Assembly: GCA_034231615.1 (NCBI GenBank)
Contig: CM067311.1
Coordinates: 25,324,015-25,388,014 of the forward strand
Direction: 5' to 3'
Length of the DNA: 64,000 bases
From: Meghimatium bilineatum
Taxonomy: Eukaryota > Mollusca > Gastropoda > Stylommatophora > Philomycidae
The notes beneath the pieces were generated by a model, which worked only from the letters and a program-made list of their open reading frames with translations, was not told the DNA's origin and did not search any database. Below, one piece after another: positions 1 to 11,039 of this stretch (its first letter is position 1; the number at the start of each line of letters is the position of its first letter). The position numbers and the translations under genes are program-made.

Positions 1-262
1 TCTCAACCTCCTGCAGATTACCAGGATGTAGTCCAGAGAACGGAATGCGTTGTGTCATGGTTTACAGCATAGCTGCGATATCTATGCCTTTCGGCCCAAC
101 ACATCTGACTTCAACATGGCTTTGGGTCACTGACCCTATATGGGATGGGAAAGCCAACACCATCCCATAACCTCCTTAGTCACCTTTTACGACATGCGTG
201 GAAGGTAAACAGTGTTGCTATTCTTTGCTCCCCTTGCGGGCGCCACGGCAACACACGAGCGT
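1..262 (-). repeat. SINE-A copy, 3' end beyond the window
   Basis: This is the first of about 16 copies of a roughly 270-bp interspersed repeat, called SINE-A here. In the sense used in this annotation it begins near 'ggggagcaaagaatagcaac' and ends in a CCTGC-TAATCT-GCAGG-like stem-loop, then 'gagtttgagaatgaacgcagaag'. This copy is antisense and its 3' tail is cut by the window edge. It lies downstream of the last visible coiled-coil exon, probably in an intron. No tRNA-like A or B box is obvious, so its promoter origin is unknown. Confidence 0.75.
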
Positions 263-447
263 AAAGCATTTATGATCTGCTTATTATCTTCTGAGAGCAG
301 TTCTCTCCTATTGTTGGCCTACTATACAAACAATATGGTTAGACATCTGCCATTTATTAGAAGTGGTAAACTGCTGAAAATATTAGTTACCACTATTAGG
401 GCCATTCTCACAAATAAAATGGTGACACTGTGCATATTCGTTCTAGG

Positions 448-505
448 ACTATATCCTACTGGAAATCTAGATGGAACATCATCCTGCTATAAGAGAGATG
501 ATAAC
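448..505 (+). repeat. SINE-B fragment
   Basis: A short stretch matches the middle and 3' part of SINE-B ('atcctactggaaatctag' followed by 'cctgctataagagagat'). It is a 5'- and 3'-truncated relic. Confidence 0.45.
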
Positions 506-826
506 AAACACACACACAAAAACTCAGGCTGTCTATGAAAACAAAATGTGAAGATAAGATAAGAAACGCAGAAGTTTGTGTGAGAACAGGGCAGTATCTT
601 ATTTTCCTACAAATCATGGACATGGAGATGGACAGGGCACACTCTATGGAAGGCAGAAAACTATTACAAGACAGGCATTAACATGGAATTTACAAGGAAA
701 TATAGGGAGTATCTAGAACAACTTGTACAAGAGAGATAGTTTTCTGTGACATTCACATCACATGGAACAACATGAGGAAATCTAAGAACAAAGTAGACTG
801 GGAGAATTCATCAGTGGCATATGGTT

Positions 827-1135
827 TTATGTAGACCAGGATTTTAATGATCTGATTGACTTTAGTAGGCCCCTCACCGTCTTCCCAGACAATAGTATTG
901 TTGTGTTATAAGAAATATACTCTATGATCCATGGTGATGATGGAAGTGACTCCAATGCCTGTATCATGCATATAGCATTTGCATACATCTTTGTACTGAA
1001 GTAGAGGTCGGAGGTGAGATTTTTTCCCATGCTGCAATTCTCCATCAAATAGATCTTTTAGTATTCTGCCATCTTCCATCCTCCCAGTGTGTACTTGTGA
1101 TCTTTGACAGTAAAGAAGACCTGTGCACAGAAAAC
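827..1135 (-). mobile_element. LINE reverse-transcriptase C-terminal fragment (decayed)
   Basis: The minus-strand translation contains GRMEDGRILKDLFDGELQHG and LLQYKDVCKCYMHDTGI. These match the conserved region after the reverse transcriptase in one non-LTR retrotransposon type (GH-hRMEDGRIPKDLLYGEL, LRYKDVCKRD). A related copy lies at 63.2-63.8 kb. Frameshifts separate the conserved blocks. It lies inside the giantin-like gene. Confidence 0.6.
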
Positions 1136-1235
1136 ATAACCTAGAAGTCCCATTATGATTATTTTTGTGTATTTTGTTGGTCGGCCATGGCCATTTTTGG
1201 CATGCGACTCCAAGCATATAAATAGTGACCACCAC

Positions 1236-1378
1236 CGTAGACGGATGTGTCTGCCATTGGTGAAATAAAACGGCAACATAATGCATTTCCATTCTCTGGA
1301 CTGCATCTTGTAGGACCATTGTCCTGCTACAAGAGAGATCCAGTGGGTGTTTGAGAATGAACGCTCAGGAAGAATAAG
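1236..1378 (+). repeat. SINE-B copy
   Basis: A full-length-looking copy of SINE-B, running from 'gacggatgtgtctgcc' through 'ggactgcatcttgtaggacc' to 'gtttgagaatgaacgctc'. The 3' region folds as GGAC-CATT-GTCC before the tail. Sequence and tail parallel the copy at 22,116-22,271, which has a TSD. Confidence 0.65.
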
Positions 1379-1725
1379 AAATAATGACCATCAAAAAAAC
1401 AAGAGAATAATTTAAAAAATGTAACGAATTAAGTTTCAATTAATTCTGTACTGTTGTTTTCTTACTGGCAAAAGTCACAGTCCACAACATCTGAGTCAAT
1501 TACAATTAATTCTACAAAAAAGTAAGCTAAGAACAAGAAGTGTAACTCAATTTTCTGCAGAAAGTTAATAGCCTATCTGCAGCACACTAACTCATTCTGT
1601 AAAACTCTACTGAACTATCAGCAAAATTTGTTCTCAATCTATACAATTTTAACTCAAACTTAGTCTATTTGCAAAACATTAACTCATTCTACAAAACATT
1701 AACTGAGTGTAACATCAATACTCAC

Positions 1726-1961
1726 CTTTTTGTTTCATAATCAACATCTTTCAACATTTCTTCAAAGTACTTCTGTGACTCTGTCAGTTTGATATGAAAT
1801 CTCTCTGTCTCTGACTTCAGCTCCTGCTCGCGATGTCGTAACTGCTCGGTTACTTCATCCACCTTCTCATTGGTTGATTCTACCCTGGCTGTCAGCTTGC
1901 TGATCAATGCTGCTTGGTCTTGAACTGCCTGGTCTTTTTCTTTGATGGAATTCTGTAAGAT
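1726..1961 (-). CDS. Giantin-like coiled-coil protein, exon 5
   Basis: This is the most 3' visible exon of the coiled-coil gene. It starts after an AG acceptor (…atgcag|ATC) and ends at a consensus donor (AAAAG|gtgagt). The 236 bp give 78 codons plus two bases, so the exon ends in phase 2 and the gene must continue beyond position 1. The residues (from ILQNSIKEKDQAVQ to FEEMLKDVDYETK) are rich in E, K, Q and L with heptad spacing and no globular motif, as in rod-like golgins. Joined in frame to exons 1-4 it takes the known protein to 298 residues. Giantin is known as a Golgi tethering protein anchored by a C-terminal membrane segment; that end is outside the window. The specific identity as giantin is inferred only from the N-terminal resemblance. 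Confidence 0.8.
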
Positions 1962-2054
1962 CTGCATATTTAAAAAAAGGATGATATTGATTACATAGCT
2001 AGTTAGCTATAATCACTATAACCTGTAACACTATAATTAGCTATAACCTGTCTC

Positions 2055-2965
2055 TGGTATGTAGCCTCTCCTGCCAGGACACCCTCTCTAACACTCGGAG
2101 GTCGTCTCCCTCTGACAGGGTCAAACTTGTCCTGACGTTCCACCCGCATAGCGCTGCTGTTTGTCATGTTCTTCTCGGACACCTTCCCCTTCTCCAGTCT
2201 AATCCAGAGACACGGGAAGTGTTCTGTGCTCCCCCTCTGGTTGCGTACAGATGTGACAAGAACCTCAGGGATTTACAGGTTCGGAGTCATCTTAGGCCTG
2301 ACATCCCTCTTCATTCTGGTACTATCAGCTGCAAACGCCCTAGATGCTACACATGTCCGTATATTACCCAGACCCACCCGGTCCGTCACATTCCCCAAGG
2401 CCACCTTCTCCATTGTGGAAAGTTTTTCTTGTGTGTCCTGGAATGTCATCTATGCCATCATCTGCAAGCGTTGCACCATGACATACATAGGTGAGACTGG
2501 TAGGAGGTTTGCTGACCGTTTCTGTGAGCACTTACACAGTATCTAACACTATTCGGGCTATCCTGTGGATGTTCATTTTAACAGCACAGGCCATCGGGGT
2601 GCCCAGGATATTCAGGTGACTGCCATCAAAGCATGCTTCTCCAACGACCGTACCCGGCTGGTGCTTGAGAACCGCTATATATATGAATTCGGCACTTTGA
2701 AACCCTTGGGTATGAATGAGCGCTGGACATATGTATAATATCGGGTTGTTCCGTCATCTCTCGGTCTTGTTTTGACATGTATTCAGATTTGTTTTTGTAT
2801 ACTTCCTATTTCTGTTAATTTCCTGTTTGTGTCCCCTTTGACCTCATTTCTATCATTTCAACCAACTACATGTGAATGCAAGTTGTGTCGTCCTACTTGT
2901 TTTTTTCGATTTATATGTGTTTGTGATCCTTGATAAAGGCCTTTCTGTCAAAACGTTGATTTGTG
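2055..2965 (+). mobile_element. Penelope-like element, 3' part with GIY-YIG endonuclease (broken)
   Basis: One frame from about 2,055 reads DRVKLVLTFHPH, then NPETREVFCAPPLVAYRCDK and NLRDLQVRSHLRPD, then SGTISCKRPRCYTCPYI. The frame then shifts to CKRCTMTYIGETGRRFADRF, followed after an in-frame TAA by HFNSTGHRGAQDIQV and RTRLVLENRYIYEFGTL. The YIGETGRR block is the GIY-YIG endonuclease signature of Penelope-like retroelements. The 3' flank 'gataaaggcctttctgtcaaaacg' is the usual PLE tail motif. At least one frameshift and one stop show it is dead. It sits in the intron between coiled-coil exons 4 and 5. Confidence 0.85.
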
Positions 2966-3484
2966 TGTGTGCCTATGTGTGTTTCGTACAATTAGCAAAA
3001 CATTATTACCTTGTTTGAAGCTTCACATATTGGATTTCAGTTTTGCGCAGTGAGTACATATTTTCTAGTTAGCTATAGAGGTGGGAAAAGCATAGAGGAC
3101 AAAAAGACAGACGGTAAAAGTATGGCCTCCAGAAAAACTGTGATCCAATGGGTGAAAAGTGAAAACTGGGTAATGAAGTTTTTCGATTAGCTGTTATGTG
3201 ATCGTGGACAGTGCCATTCTTTACTCATCGTGTGTTATATTGTGTTCAATCTTAAAGTGAAAATATCATTTTGTGTGCTATTTCCTTGGTTTCCAGTGAT
3301 TAGTAAAACAACATCAACTTGTTCTCAATTTTAATTCATCCTTTTCCAGTCATTAGGTCACAACACCAATAACTTTAATGAATATTGTGCTCTCTTCAAG
3401 TCACCCATAGAACATATCGGGTTCAGAAGTAGACCTGTTTTCAGGACTCATATTTTCTCAGTCTTTCCTGTGGAGCTCTTCTAT

Positions 3485-3745
3485 GTCTGCGTTCATTCCC
3501 AAACTCCTGCAGATTAGCAGGATGTGGTCCGAAGAACAGAATATGTTGTGTCATGGGTTACAGCTTGCGCCTTCTGTCCTGACACATCTGACTTGAATAC
3601 TGCTTCTGGGTCACTTTGACCCTCTATGGGATGGAATAGCCAATTCTTACCCACACCTTCATAGTCATGCACAGCATTATGCCACACATGGCAGGTAAGT
3701 GTTGCTATTCTTTGCTCCCCTATCAGGACCTGACACAACACAGGA
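3485..3745 (-). repeat. SINE-A copy
   Basis: An antisense copy containing the tail ('tctgcgttcattc' on plus), the CTGCAGATTAGCAGG stem-loop and the 5' block 'gctattctttgctcccct'. It is somewhat diverged in the centre. It lies in the intron between exons 4 and 5. Confidence 0.75.
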
Positions 3746-3984
3746 GTCTGTGAGGCTGACTCGTCTGACAATTCATTTTACAGTTTCTAAATTCCGTCAA
3801 CGAGTAAGCGTGTTTATCTTCCACTTTCATTAATTTTGTCACTCCACTATTCACCACCTGATCGACATCATCTGCCCATCCTACCATGAAACTTATATAT
3901 AATACATGATTGTATAAAATTCTAAATAGAAGCACAAAACTAAGCTTAAAAAAACAACTAAACACCATTGTTAATTCAGCTCAC

Positions 3985-4143
3985 CTCCACAACCTTGTTT
4001 CTGCCACGGATAACTTGATCTTTCTCACCAGCAAATTCTTGCAAGTCCATTACCCGTTTGTCCTGTTCAAGAATTTTGGCATTTAGTTCCATGATCTTAC
4101 GATCCTTGTACACCATCTGAGCATACATCTCTTGAACCTGACC
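3985..4143 (-). CDS. Giantin-like coiled-coil protein, exon 4
   Basis: The exon runs from an acceptor (…atttcag|GGTCAG) to a donor (GTGGAG|gtgagc), 159 bp or exactly 53 codons, phase 0 at both ends. The protein (from GQVQEMYAQMVYKDRKIMEL to QVIRGRNKVVE) is charged and helical with no stop. The whole ORF is bounded by consensus splice sites, and phase-0 joining to exons 3 and 5 supports it as a genuine exon rather than repeat. Confidence 0.82.
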
Positions 4144-4267
4144 CTGAAATTAGTATAATTAAGCAAACACATATCTTCTTAAAATGTAAATTACACATAC
4201 ATAGTAGTGAATAAAATAAATAGGAAGCATTAAGGAGTTAGACAAAATAAATTTCACCCCAAAAACT

Positions 4268-4348
4268 CCATCGCCTTTTATAACATGCTTGGCAGCTAAG
4301 AGTGTTGTTATTCTTTGCTCCCCATTATGGCCTGGTAACACATGGGTG
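4268..4348 (-). repeat. SINE-A 5' fragment
   Basis: Only the 5' third is present ('cgccttttataacatgcttggcag' and 'gttattctttgctcccc' on plus). It abuts a LINE fragment in the same intron. Confidence 0.6.
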
Positions 4349-4640
4349 ATTTCTTATTCTAGATTTCTGTTTATAAATATATATCAAGTGACATATTCTT
4401 TCCAGAATGTTGTCTTCATTGTGGATACTTTGAATGCCTCTCTGTCCCAGGCAAGCAGGCCTGCATTGGTCAGAGACGTGCATACATTCTTCAATGATGC
4501 TGGTCCATCGTCTTTTTGATCTTCCTCTTCTTTTCTTGCCTGGCACACTGTCCTCCAGAATCAGCCTTTCAATACTATCATGTCGTTTTATGTGTTCAAA
4601 ATACTGTATCTTCCTTCTAATAATGGTATTTAGAAGAAAT
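4330..4640 (-). mobile_element. LINE C-terminal fragment (HIKRHDSIERLI type)
   Basis: The minus strand reads RRKIQYFEHIKRHDSIERLI, then PGKKRRGRSKRRWTSIIEE and QRGIQSIHNEDNILERI. This is the conserved post-RT region of a LINE type also seen at 10.1 kb and 28.4-28.9 kb. It is 5'-truncated and lies in the intron between exons 3 and 4. Confidence 0.7.
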
Positions 4641-4721
4641 TATATTAATTTAACAAGAATAAATTATGATTTTAATTTACTAGGAAATATTTTTAAAAAG
4701 CATGCAAAATGAATATTGTAC

Positions 4722-5000
4722 CTTTTCATCTCCCTGTCCTCCAGAAATCCCTTGCATTTTCTCCATAGCTTTTGTTTTCTCTTCTAACTGCTCTGTCAAA
4801 TCATGTACAAGGTTGTCTCGTTCTGCTAAAACTCGTTCTTTTGATTCCAGCTGTCCTTCTCTCGCTCTGATAATATCCTCCTTTTCTGCAATCACACTAT
4901 CTTTCTCTTCCAACTTGCGCTTGAAAAGTAACATTTTGGCTCTACTGGCCTGCTGAGACAAGCTTCCATCATCATGGCTAGCCCCATCGCCATTTGACTC
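4722..5000 (-). CDS. Giantin-like coiled-coil protein, exon 3
   Basis: The exon is flanked by an acceptor (…tttcag|GAGTC) and a donor (GAAAAG|gtacaa), 279 bp or 93 codons, phase 0 at both ends. The first part is a short polar linker (ESNGDGASHDDGS). The rest is a strong coiled coil (FKRKLEEKDSVIAEKEDIIR, REGQLESKERVLAERDNLVH) with repeated 'EKD/EKE' units of the sort found in giantin and other golgins. No enzymatic motif is seen. The next intron (3.86 kb, to exon 2) is filled with an AT-rich array and SINE-A copies. Confidence 0.85.
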
Positions 5001-5084
5001 CTGAAATTTATCAGAAATAATGGTAACCATGGAGATGAATTGATGATGAAGTTTCATGATCAAAACTAATATTAGAAATTTCAT

Positions 5085-5540
5085 AAGTAAATCTTCAATC
5101 TTAGTATAGAATACACATTAAAGGTAAATCTTCAAACTTAGTATAAATACACATTAAAATTAAATCTTCAATCTTAGTATAAAATACACATTAAAAGTAA
5201 ATCTTAGTATAAAATACACATTAAAAGTAAATCTTCAATCTTAGTATAAAATTAAATCTTCAATCTTAATATAAAATACACATTAAAATTAAATCTTCAA
5301 TCTTAGTATAAAATTAAATCTTCAATCTTAGTATAAAATACACATTAAAATGTAATCTTCAATCTTAGTATAAAATACACATTAAAATGTAATCTTCAAT
5401 CTTGGTATAAAATACACATTAAAATTTAATCTTCAATCTTAGTATAAAATACACATTAAAATTAAATCTTCAATCTTAGTATAAAATACACATTAAAATT
5501 AAATCTTCAATCTTAGTATAAAATACACATTAAAAGACAC
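5085..5540. repeat. AT-rich minisatellite, about 36-bp unit
   Basis: About 12 head-to-tail copies of a unit reading 'aatcttcaatcttagtataaa' then 'atacacattaaaatt'. Some units lack the 'atacacatt' half, giving a mixed-length array. It lies in the intron between coiled-coil exons 2 and 3 and has no coding potential. Confidence 0.9.
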
Positions 5541-5574
5541 TATTAAGACATACATGTTGCACAAACTAAGTTCA

Positions 5575-5725
5575 GAAACCACCTGTGTGTTTTCTGGATC
5601 CGAGAGGAGAGCAAAGAATAGCAACACTGTTACCTGGCATACATGTTGTAGTAAATCAAGGAGATTTTGGTGTAGAGTTGGATGTCCCATCCCATATAGG
5701 GAATGATTGCAATTCCTACATGCCT
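5575..5725 (+). repeat. SINE-A 5' half
   Basis: Starts with 'ggagcaaagaatagcaacac' and ends after 'tcccatcccatataggg'; the 3' half is missing. It is immediately followed by a second SINE-A in the same orientation. Confidence 0.65.
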
Positions 5726-5734
5726 GTGCATTAC

Positions 5735-6000
5735 TGGTGCCCATAAGAAGAGCAAATAATATCCACACTGCTACTTGTCAGGCATGTTGTAAGGGCAACT
5801 AAGGAGGCTTGAGATGGAGTTGGATGTCCCATCCTATAGAGGGTCAAAGCCTACCTAAAGACCATGCTTAATTTGGATGTGTCAGACCGAAAGATATGGG
5901 TATTGCAGTTAAGCTGTAAACCATGGCACAATGCATTCCATTCTCTGAACTACATACTGCAAATCTGTAAAGTTTTAGAATGAATGCAGAAAAAGATGAA
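5735..6000 (+). repeat. SINE-A copy
   Basis: A near-full-length diverged copy that runs through 'cccatcctatagagggtcaa' and 'ggatgtgtcagaccgaaag' to 'agaatgaatgcagaaaaaga'. It is in tandem with the truncated copy just upstream. Confidence 0.7.
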
Positions 6001-7734
6001 TTTATAGTTAGGTAGATGGGCTGGGTTTATTCCATTCAAAGGATGGTTCAGTGTAATATTTTCTAAGATGAAACATTGTTCTTGGGTATTTTTTCACAGT
6101 AAATTTATGCTGTTTCTTTTCCTTGGTCCATTCACTTCAGAATATATGGCATGTGCACTCATTCCCTCAGCACAGCAGTTTATCCAACCATCTTTAGAAT
6201 TATTTCTAAGCATCTGACTTTATTCACTAAGGCAGTTTAAAGTGTCTGAATTTTAGTCTATGCTTTGAAAGATTCATAATGGTCAGTATTGATACGATTG
6301 GATGGTATCTATTGTTCCAAACTCCTGTGTATTACTATACAGACATACCGACTTGAGCATGATCTACAATCCGGTCATTCTTGGTAACAAGAAGACAGAT
6401 GGACTTGCATTTAATGTGTCAGTCTTTGAAATGAAGATGGATATAGGTAATGTGCTGAAGTTGTTTGGTCAGCATCTGCCAGATGTTGATACTGTGATAC
6501 GAGGCATACAGGTTGTCATTGAGGGATGAGGGAATATGGATATTATTTGTAGCAAGAGTAGGACTGGCAACTTTTGGGCAGAATTAGGAGTGTTTAACCA
6601 GCGATCCACAGGAACTGTTAGCATGCACACCCTTCTACATCTTCTTTGGTAGATTGAGCACATATGGATTTGTCTAGAGTGCAATGACATCAGTTCCAAA
6701 CTAATAACAGCACCATAACAAAACAAAACACAAGTTAAAAGCACTCAAATTACAAATTTCTCTATGAATTACCACAAAAATGTTTCTCTACTCGTCAAAT
6801 GTTTTGAAACAAATTTTACTCATCACATTTAGAATACGTCACAATTACTGAGATACAATTTTTTCAATACACTATATAAAGGAACTAGAGTGTGGCTTGA
6901 ATAAACAAAATGACTGCAGAATGTTTGTTCGCCAATGTGCTCAAGACATTAGATAGAAAACAATGTACACACCAATTAACAGTATCATTTTAGATCAAGC
7001 TCTTTTGAAATACTATTAACCTTTAGCAAGCCAGATTAAAAAATACGAAACGTCTCCCTGCCACCGGTTTCTTTTTTGAAAATTTGAATTATTGATGGTG
7101 ACTGTTTTGAAAATGTGATAATTTTTTGGTTATTAGAGATATTTAAATAATATTTGCACATATAAATAAAGAATTGAATTATGCATATATTGGTGTAATT
7201 TATGTACGTGTGTGTGTGATACCAGACGTATGAGAAAGTGGTAAAGACGTTTTTCACAAAAAAACATATATTTTATAACAAATAAAGAGGGAAAAAATAA
7301 GAGAAAAAAATAACTTAACTTACATATCGAATTCCTTGGCAACACTGTAAACTAAATCACGCAAATCTGTTGTATTAATGTTCTTTCACTGCGAAATTAT
7401 CAAAATATAGCCGGGGGAACTGTTTAAAACATGTAGATTTGCAGTAAAATCGTTCTTTGAGCTTAGGCCTAGAGTTATTTTTTCTGCCACTTCAAAATAT
7501 TCGATATCAAACGTACAAGTCCCCAAATCAGCATGGCATTCTGTATATTCACTGCTGTGAAACTAAATAACCTAATAATCCATGATTCAATGTTATTTTA
7601 TTCGAAATACGATGAAATAAAAGTCTGTAAAACCGATCCATCATCATGGCATCGTACCGGTGTACAGATGTGGTCAGATTAATTGCTCTTAAACTTTTAC
7701 GAATAGCTAGCCATTCTAAAAAATGATCATGTCG
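6001..7734. other. Intronic sequence without a recognised feature
   Basis: I see no splice-bounded ORF or familiar repeat. 6,302-6,529 (+) has a 75-codon ORF (MVSIVPNSCVLLYRHTD…) of unknown origin. 6,800-7,400 is AT-rich low-complexity DNA. Confidence 0.4.
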
Positions 7735-7890
7735 GAAGTGGGGGATGTACCAGCTTCGATTGCGCATGTCCCCAGCTATGTGCACGGACTGTGGTACGTG
7801 TAAATCTCACGATATTATCGTTGGGTGGGCCGGACCGCCAAAAGCGCGCGCGGCCATTTTGTTTCTCGGCGGCTGCGATTGATATAGGCT
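7735..7890. promoter_or_regulatory. CpG-rich promoter-like patch
   Basis: An unusually GC- and CpG-rich island in AT-rich intron. It contains an NRF1-like half site (attgcgcatgtcc), a (GC)n run and a YY1-like block (CAAAATGGCCGC on minus). These are typical core promoter motifs. It could drive an internal transcript of the coiled-coil gene. No exon beside it is convincing, so this is inference. Confidence 0.3.
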
Positions 7891-8565
7891 CGGTGAAGGT
7901 TAACCTCAAGCTAACCAGTGATTTCTGTGAACATATTCAAGTTTGCATGAAAACAAACACAATTTCTGTCAACAGTAAAAGGTTGAAAGATGAACTGTTT
8001 AGACACATAGCAAGGCAAGATTCCTTTTCAATGATTATTCTATACAAAACATTCAAAGAGGAGAAAAAATTAAAAATATAAAAGGCTGGAGATGATTAAG
8101 GTTCATAACACATAAATGGATGTCAACAAATGGCTCTTTTTGTTAATGTTTCCAAAGTGGCACATCTATCACATCAAAAAAACGAAAGGAGAGATCAGAC
8201 TGTTTTTCATTATCCCAAGACCTACTACATTCCTGTTCACACTGCAACAAGTCTTTCAGAGTCCTAATTAGACTCATCAACCATCTGAGGACTCATAAAC
8301 AATTAAACCAAACATGACCCTTATTAATGCCATGCTCATCTACATTGCCAATTCCGAGGAAGGAACATCATACTGGCTTATCATTCTGGAACTATGGGTT
8401 CAAGTCTTGAGTTGACTATTTCCAAAAGTACAATACCAAGTCACACAGCTGGGGGAAGATAAAATATATGGAGGAAGAGCATTGGTTACCTCACTTCAAA
8501 ATAAAGGTGAGGTATAGGAACGCACATTTCCACAACATGATAAGCTAGGAACCTACTTCTCTTGT

Positions 8566-8812
8566 GTGTTTGTTCTCAAACTTCTATAGATTAGCAAGTT
8601 GTAGTCCAGAGAACGGAATGTGTTGTGCTATGGTTCACAGCTCAGCTGTGATTCCTTTTGGTCTGACACATCTGACTACAGCGTGACTTCTAGGTAACTT
8701 TGATCTATTATAAGATGGGACAGTATACGCCACATAAAAATCTCCTTAGCAACCACATATGACATGCATGGTAGATAACAACAATGCTATTCTTTGCTCC
8801 TTCTCGAGTAGA
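8566..8812 (-). repeat. SINE-A copy
   Basis: An antisense copy with both ends ('tgtttgttctcaaacttct' and 'gctattctttgctccttctc' on plus). It lies 53 bp downstream of coiled-coil exon 2, so it sits just inside the intron. Confidence 0.75.
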
Positions 8813-8864
8813 AATGTTCAACACTTTTTTTTAAAAAGACAAAATATCATTAAGCACAAATTAC

Positions 8865-8972
8865 CTTCTGTGTCTCTTCTACATCCTTCTTTCCATCTTG
8901 GACGTTTGCATGCTTCTTCACAACTTTAGCTTTAGCCTGAAGCCGTGCTTTAGACAGCTTTGCATTTGTTTC
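8865..8972 (-). CDS. Giantin-like coiled-coil protein, exon 2
   Basis: The exon is bounded by tttgtag|GAAAC and CAGAAG|gtaatt, 108 bp or 36 codons, phase 0 at both ends. It encodes ETNAKLSKARLQAKAKVVKK followed by a charged linker. With the end of exon 1 this gives a K/A-rich segment (…LSKARLQAKAK) which, to my recollection, lines up with the 'KIKKLKLHAKAK' region near the N-terminus of vertebrate giantin. This is the best single clue to identity. Because coiled coils are low in information, other golgins remain possible. Confidence 0.82.
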
Positions 8973-9169
8973 CTACAAACAACCAAAAAAAATTGTTAAT
9001 ATAGCATTGTATGATTAGATTCCAGCAATTACGAGCAAAATACAGCCTATTGCAAGAAATAATTTCATCTGAAAACAATTTAACAAATATTTCTGCTGGG
9101 TGGTTAGTTACTGATCCAACTGCTGAAGACCTTTGGCACATTCATATTCAGAAAATAAATAAATGTCCC

Positions 9170-9440
9170 ACCTGGATTGTGGGTTAGTGTGAAAGGAAAT
9201 GTGCGAGGCAACAAGTTGGCTGGTTCTGTCACCATAGTAATGGTCAACAAATGAACAAAGCAAACATACTCAATGCTCTACAAAAGTGCATGATCTGAGA
9301 GTTTTACGGTCAATGAGCATGAGTCAGTATTGAGAAAGTGTAAGTCGGGAGTAAGGATCCGCATGGTCTGGAGAACACCCAACAAAAATGACTCTCAGCT
9401 AACACAGAGCAAGAACCATCAGACACTATATAGAGATTTA
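9170..9440 (+). mobile_element. Possible LINE RNase H fragment
   Basis: The plus strand reads VKGNVRGNKLAGSVTIVMVN, resembling the 'GVKGNERADKLAGSA' end of LINE RNase H domains, followed by a frame ending in NHQTLYRDLLK. Only one motif supports this, and stops interrupt it. It lies in the intron between coiled-coil exons 1 and 2. Confidence 0.35.
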
Positions 9441-9591
9441 CTAAAGTAGAGATCTGAGCACCTATGGACATGAAGAAGGCAAAAGACATACCTAAACTTT
9501 GAAACCATAGGTATCAAACTGCAAAATGGGAGTTATGGTAATATGGGACAAACAAAAGTATGAGCAGAAATAGGAAAATGTGAAATTATAC

Positions 9592-9705
9592 CTGAAGTTC
9601 TTTTTCTTTCTTCTGCAAGGTATCATCTCTCTCTCTGACCATAGACTTGAGCTGTTCAATAAGGAGCTGCTGTTGTTCCAGCTCCATCTGAGCATCACTT
9701 GACAT
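9592..9705 (-). CDS. Giantin-like coiled-coil protein, first coding exon
   Basis: The ATG at 9,705 (…aaaagaaccATG) opens 38 codons that end at a donor (CTTCAG|gtataa), phase 0. The peptide starts MSSDAQMELEQQQLLIEQLK and continues as a heptad-rich helix (MVRERDDTLQKKEKELQ). This resembles the 'QLVVELKDIIRQKDVQLQQK' segment near the start of vertebrate giantin, as I recall it. The start was chosen because it is the first ATG in the exon and all five exons then join in frame (38+36+93+53+78 residues). Giantin is a Golgi rim tether. No membrane segment is expected at this end. A 5' UTR exon probably lies further right, but I cannot place it. Confidence 0.78.
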
Positions 9706-10084
9706 GGTTCTTTTAATGTTTAATGCTCAGTTCATAACTGTCTACACTTGCTCTTGAAAAGAAATACAATACAATATTTCTTTATATAACAAACTAGCAA
9801 AAGGAACATAATCAATTCAGTCAAGAATATGCAATGCATAAAACAGATAAAAAATTTACATTATTAGATTCCTGCGTAGAAAAGAAGCTTTGAAATGGTA
9901 TGATAAGCATCAATGGGGGAACTTATGCAAAAAACTAAACAGACACCAATAGAGGTAAAACTAAAGAAAGAGTACTGGAAATGAATATGACATACATTAA
10001 GAAGACCAACAAAAAGTGTTGTAAGATAGGCTTTGTTCTAGAATCCACAGGGGAAAAGAAAAAGAATTACACCAAGAAATGCCT

Positions 10085-10195
10085 GGATACAAATGTTAGA
10101 CGTATGTCATGTGATGTATTCTCTCCAGAACATTGTCTTCCCAAAGAACTCCCTGAACACTTCTGTCTTGGGCCATGGGCTTACATTTTCCAATG
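10085..10195 (-). mobile_element. LINE 3' coding fragment
   Basis: The minus strand reads MAQDRSVQGVLWEDNVLERI, which parallels the C-terminal blocks at 4.3 kb (QRGIQSIHNEDNILERI) and 28.4 kb. It is a very short 5'-truncated relic. Confidence 0.45.
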
Positions 10196-10556
10196 ATGTA
10201 TTCATGTTATATACAGTGTTACATACAGATATAAAATGAAGGCAGTAGCTAAGAATAGGTCAAAGTGGAAGAGGATTGTTGTGGACTTATGCTCTGCAGG
10301 GAGTCAGTCTATATTCATGATATAATATAATGTAATGAGGCAAGATAGACATGAGCTACACCAAGATGACCTCTATAAATATTATAAAATGACACCTGGA
10401 AGTGTCAACAACATATGCTGTTCGTCCGTTGATGTTGACTATAACCATTCAGCTCAACTGTGATGATGATGAAGATGTCTATGGTGTGTCCGACTGTGAC
10501 TAATGAGTCCTATGTGTGCTTTGAATTGTCTACCACATATATACAAGAGAAGACTG

Positions 10557-10832
10557 CCTTGTGTGTTTCCGGGGTCTGAATACGGAGCAAAACATAGTGA
10601 CACTGTTACTTGCCAAATGTTCTAAGAAGCAACTAAGAAAGTTATGGGATGGAGTTAGCTATCCCATCCCATATAGGGCCACAGAGAGCTAGAAGTAATG
10701 CTAAAGTTTGACATTTCAGGCTGAAAAGAGTAGATATTGCAGTTAAACTGAAAACAATGATACAATGTTTTCCGCTCTCCGGGCTACATTCTGCTGATCT
10801 ACAGGAATATGAGAATGAATACAGAAAAAAAA
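10557..10832 (+). repeat. SINE-A copy
   Basis: Full length, from 'ccttgtgtgtttccggggtc' to 'atgagaatgaatacagaaaa'. It contains the internal palindrome 'ggatggagttagctatccca' and a stem-loop near the 3' end (CTGCTGATCTACAGG). A short A-rich tail follows. Confidence 0.8.
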
Positions 10833-11039
10833 ATGAGAAAGACATGAAATGAGAAATACCAATACAAGACTATATATAAAAATGATACCTGATGATAAAA
10901 AAGTGTGTGTGGCTTTTTTCATGTCAAGTGTGTCTTTTCCAGCCTAGTTACTTGAAGCTCTCTTTTGTTCCATGATCATTCTGTTGGCTAAGTAGTTGTG
11001 TTTCCTGTGAGATAAGATAAATACTTATATCACTCAATT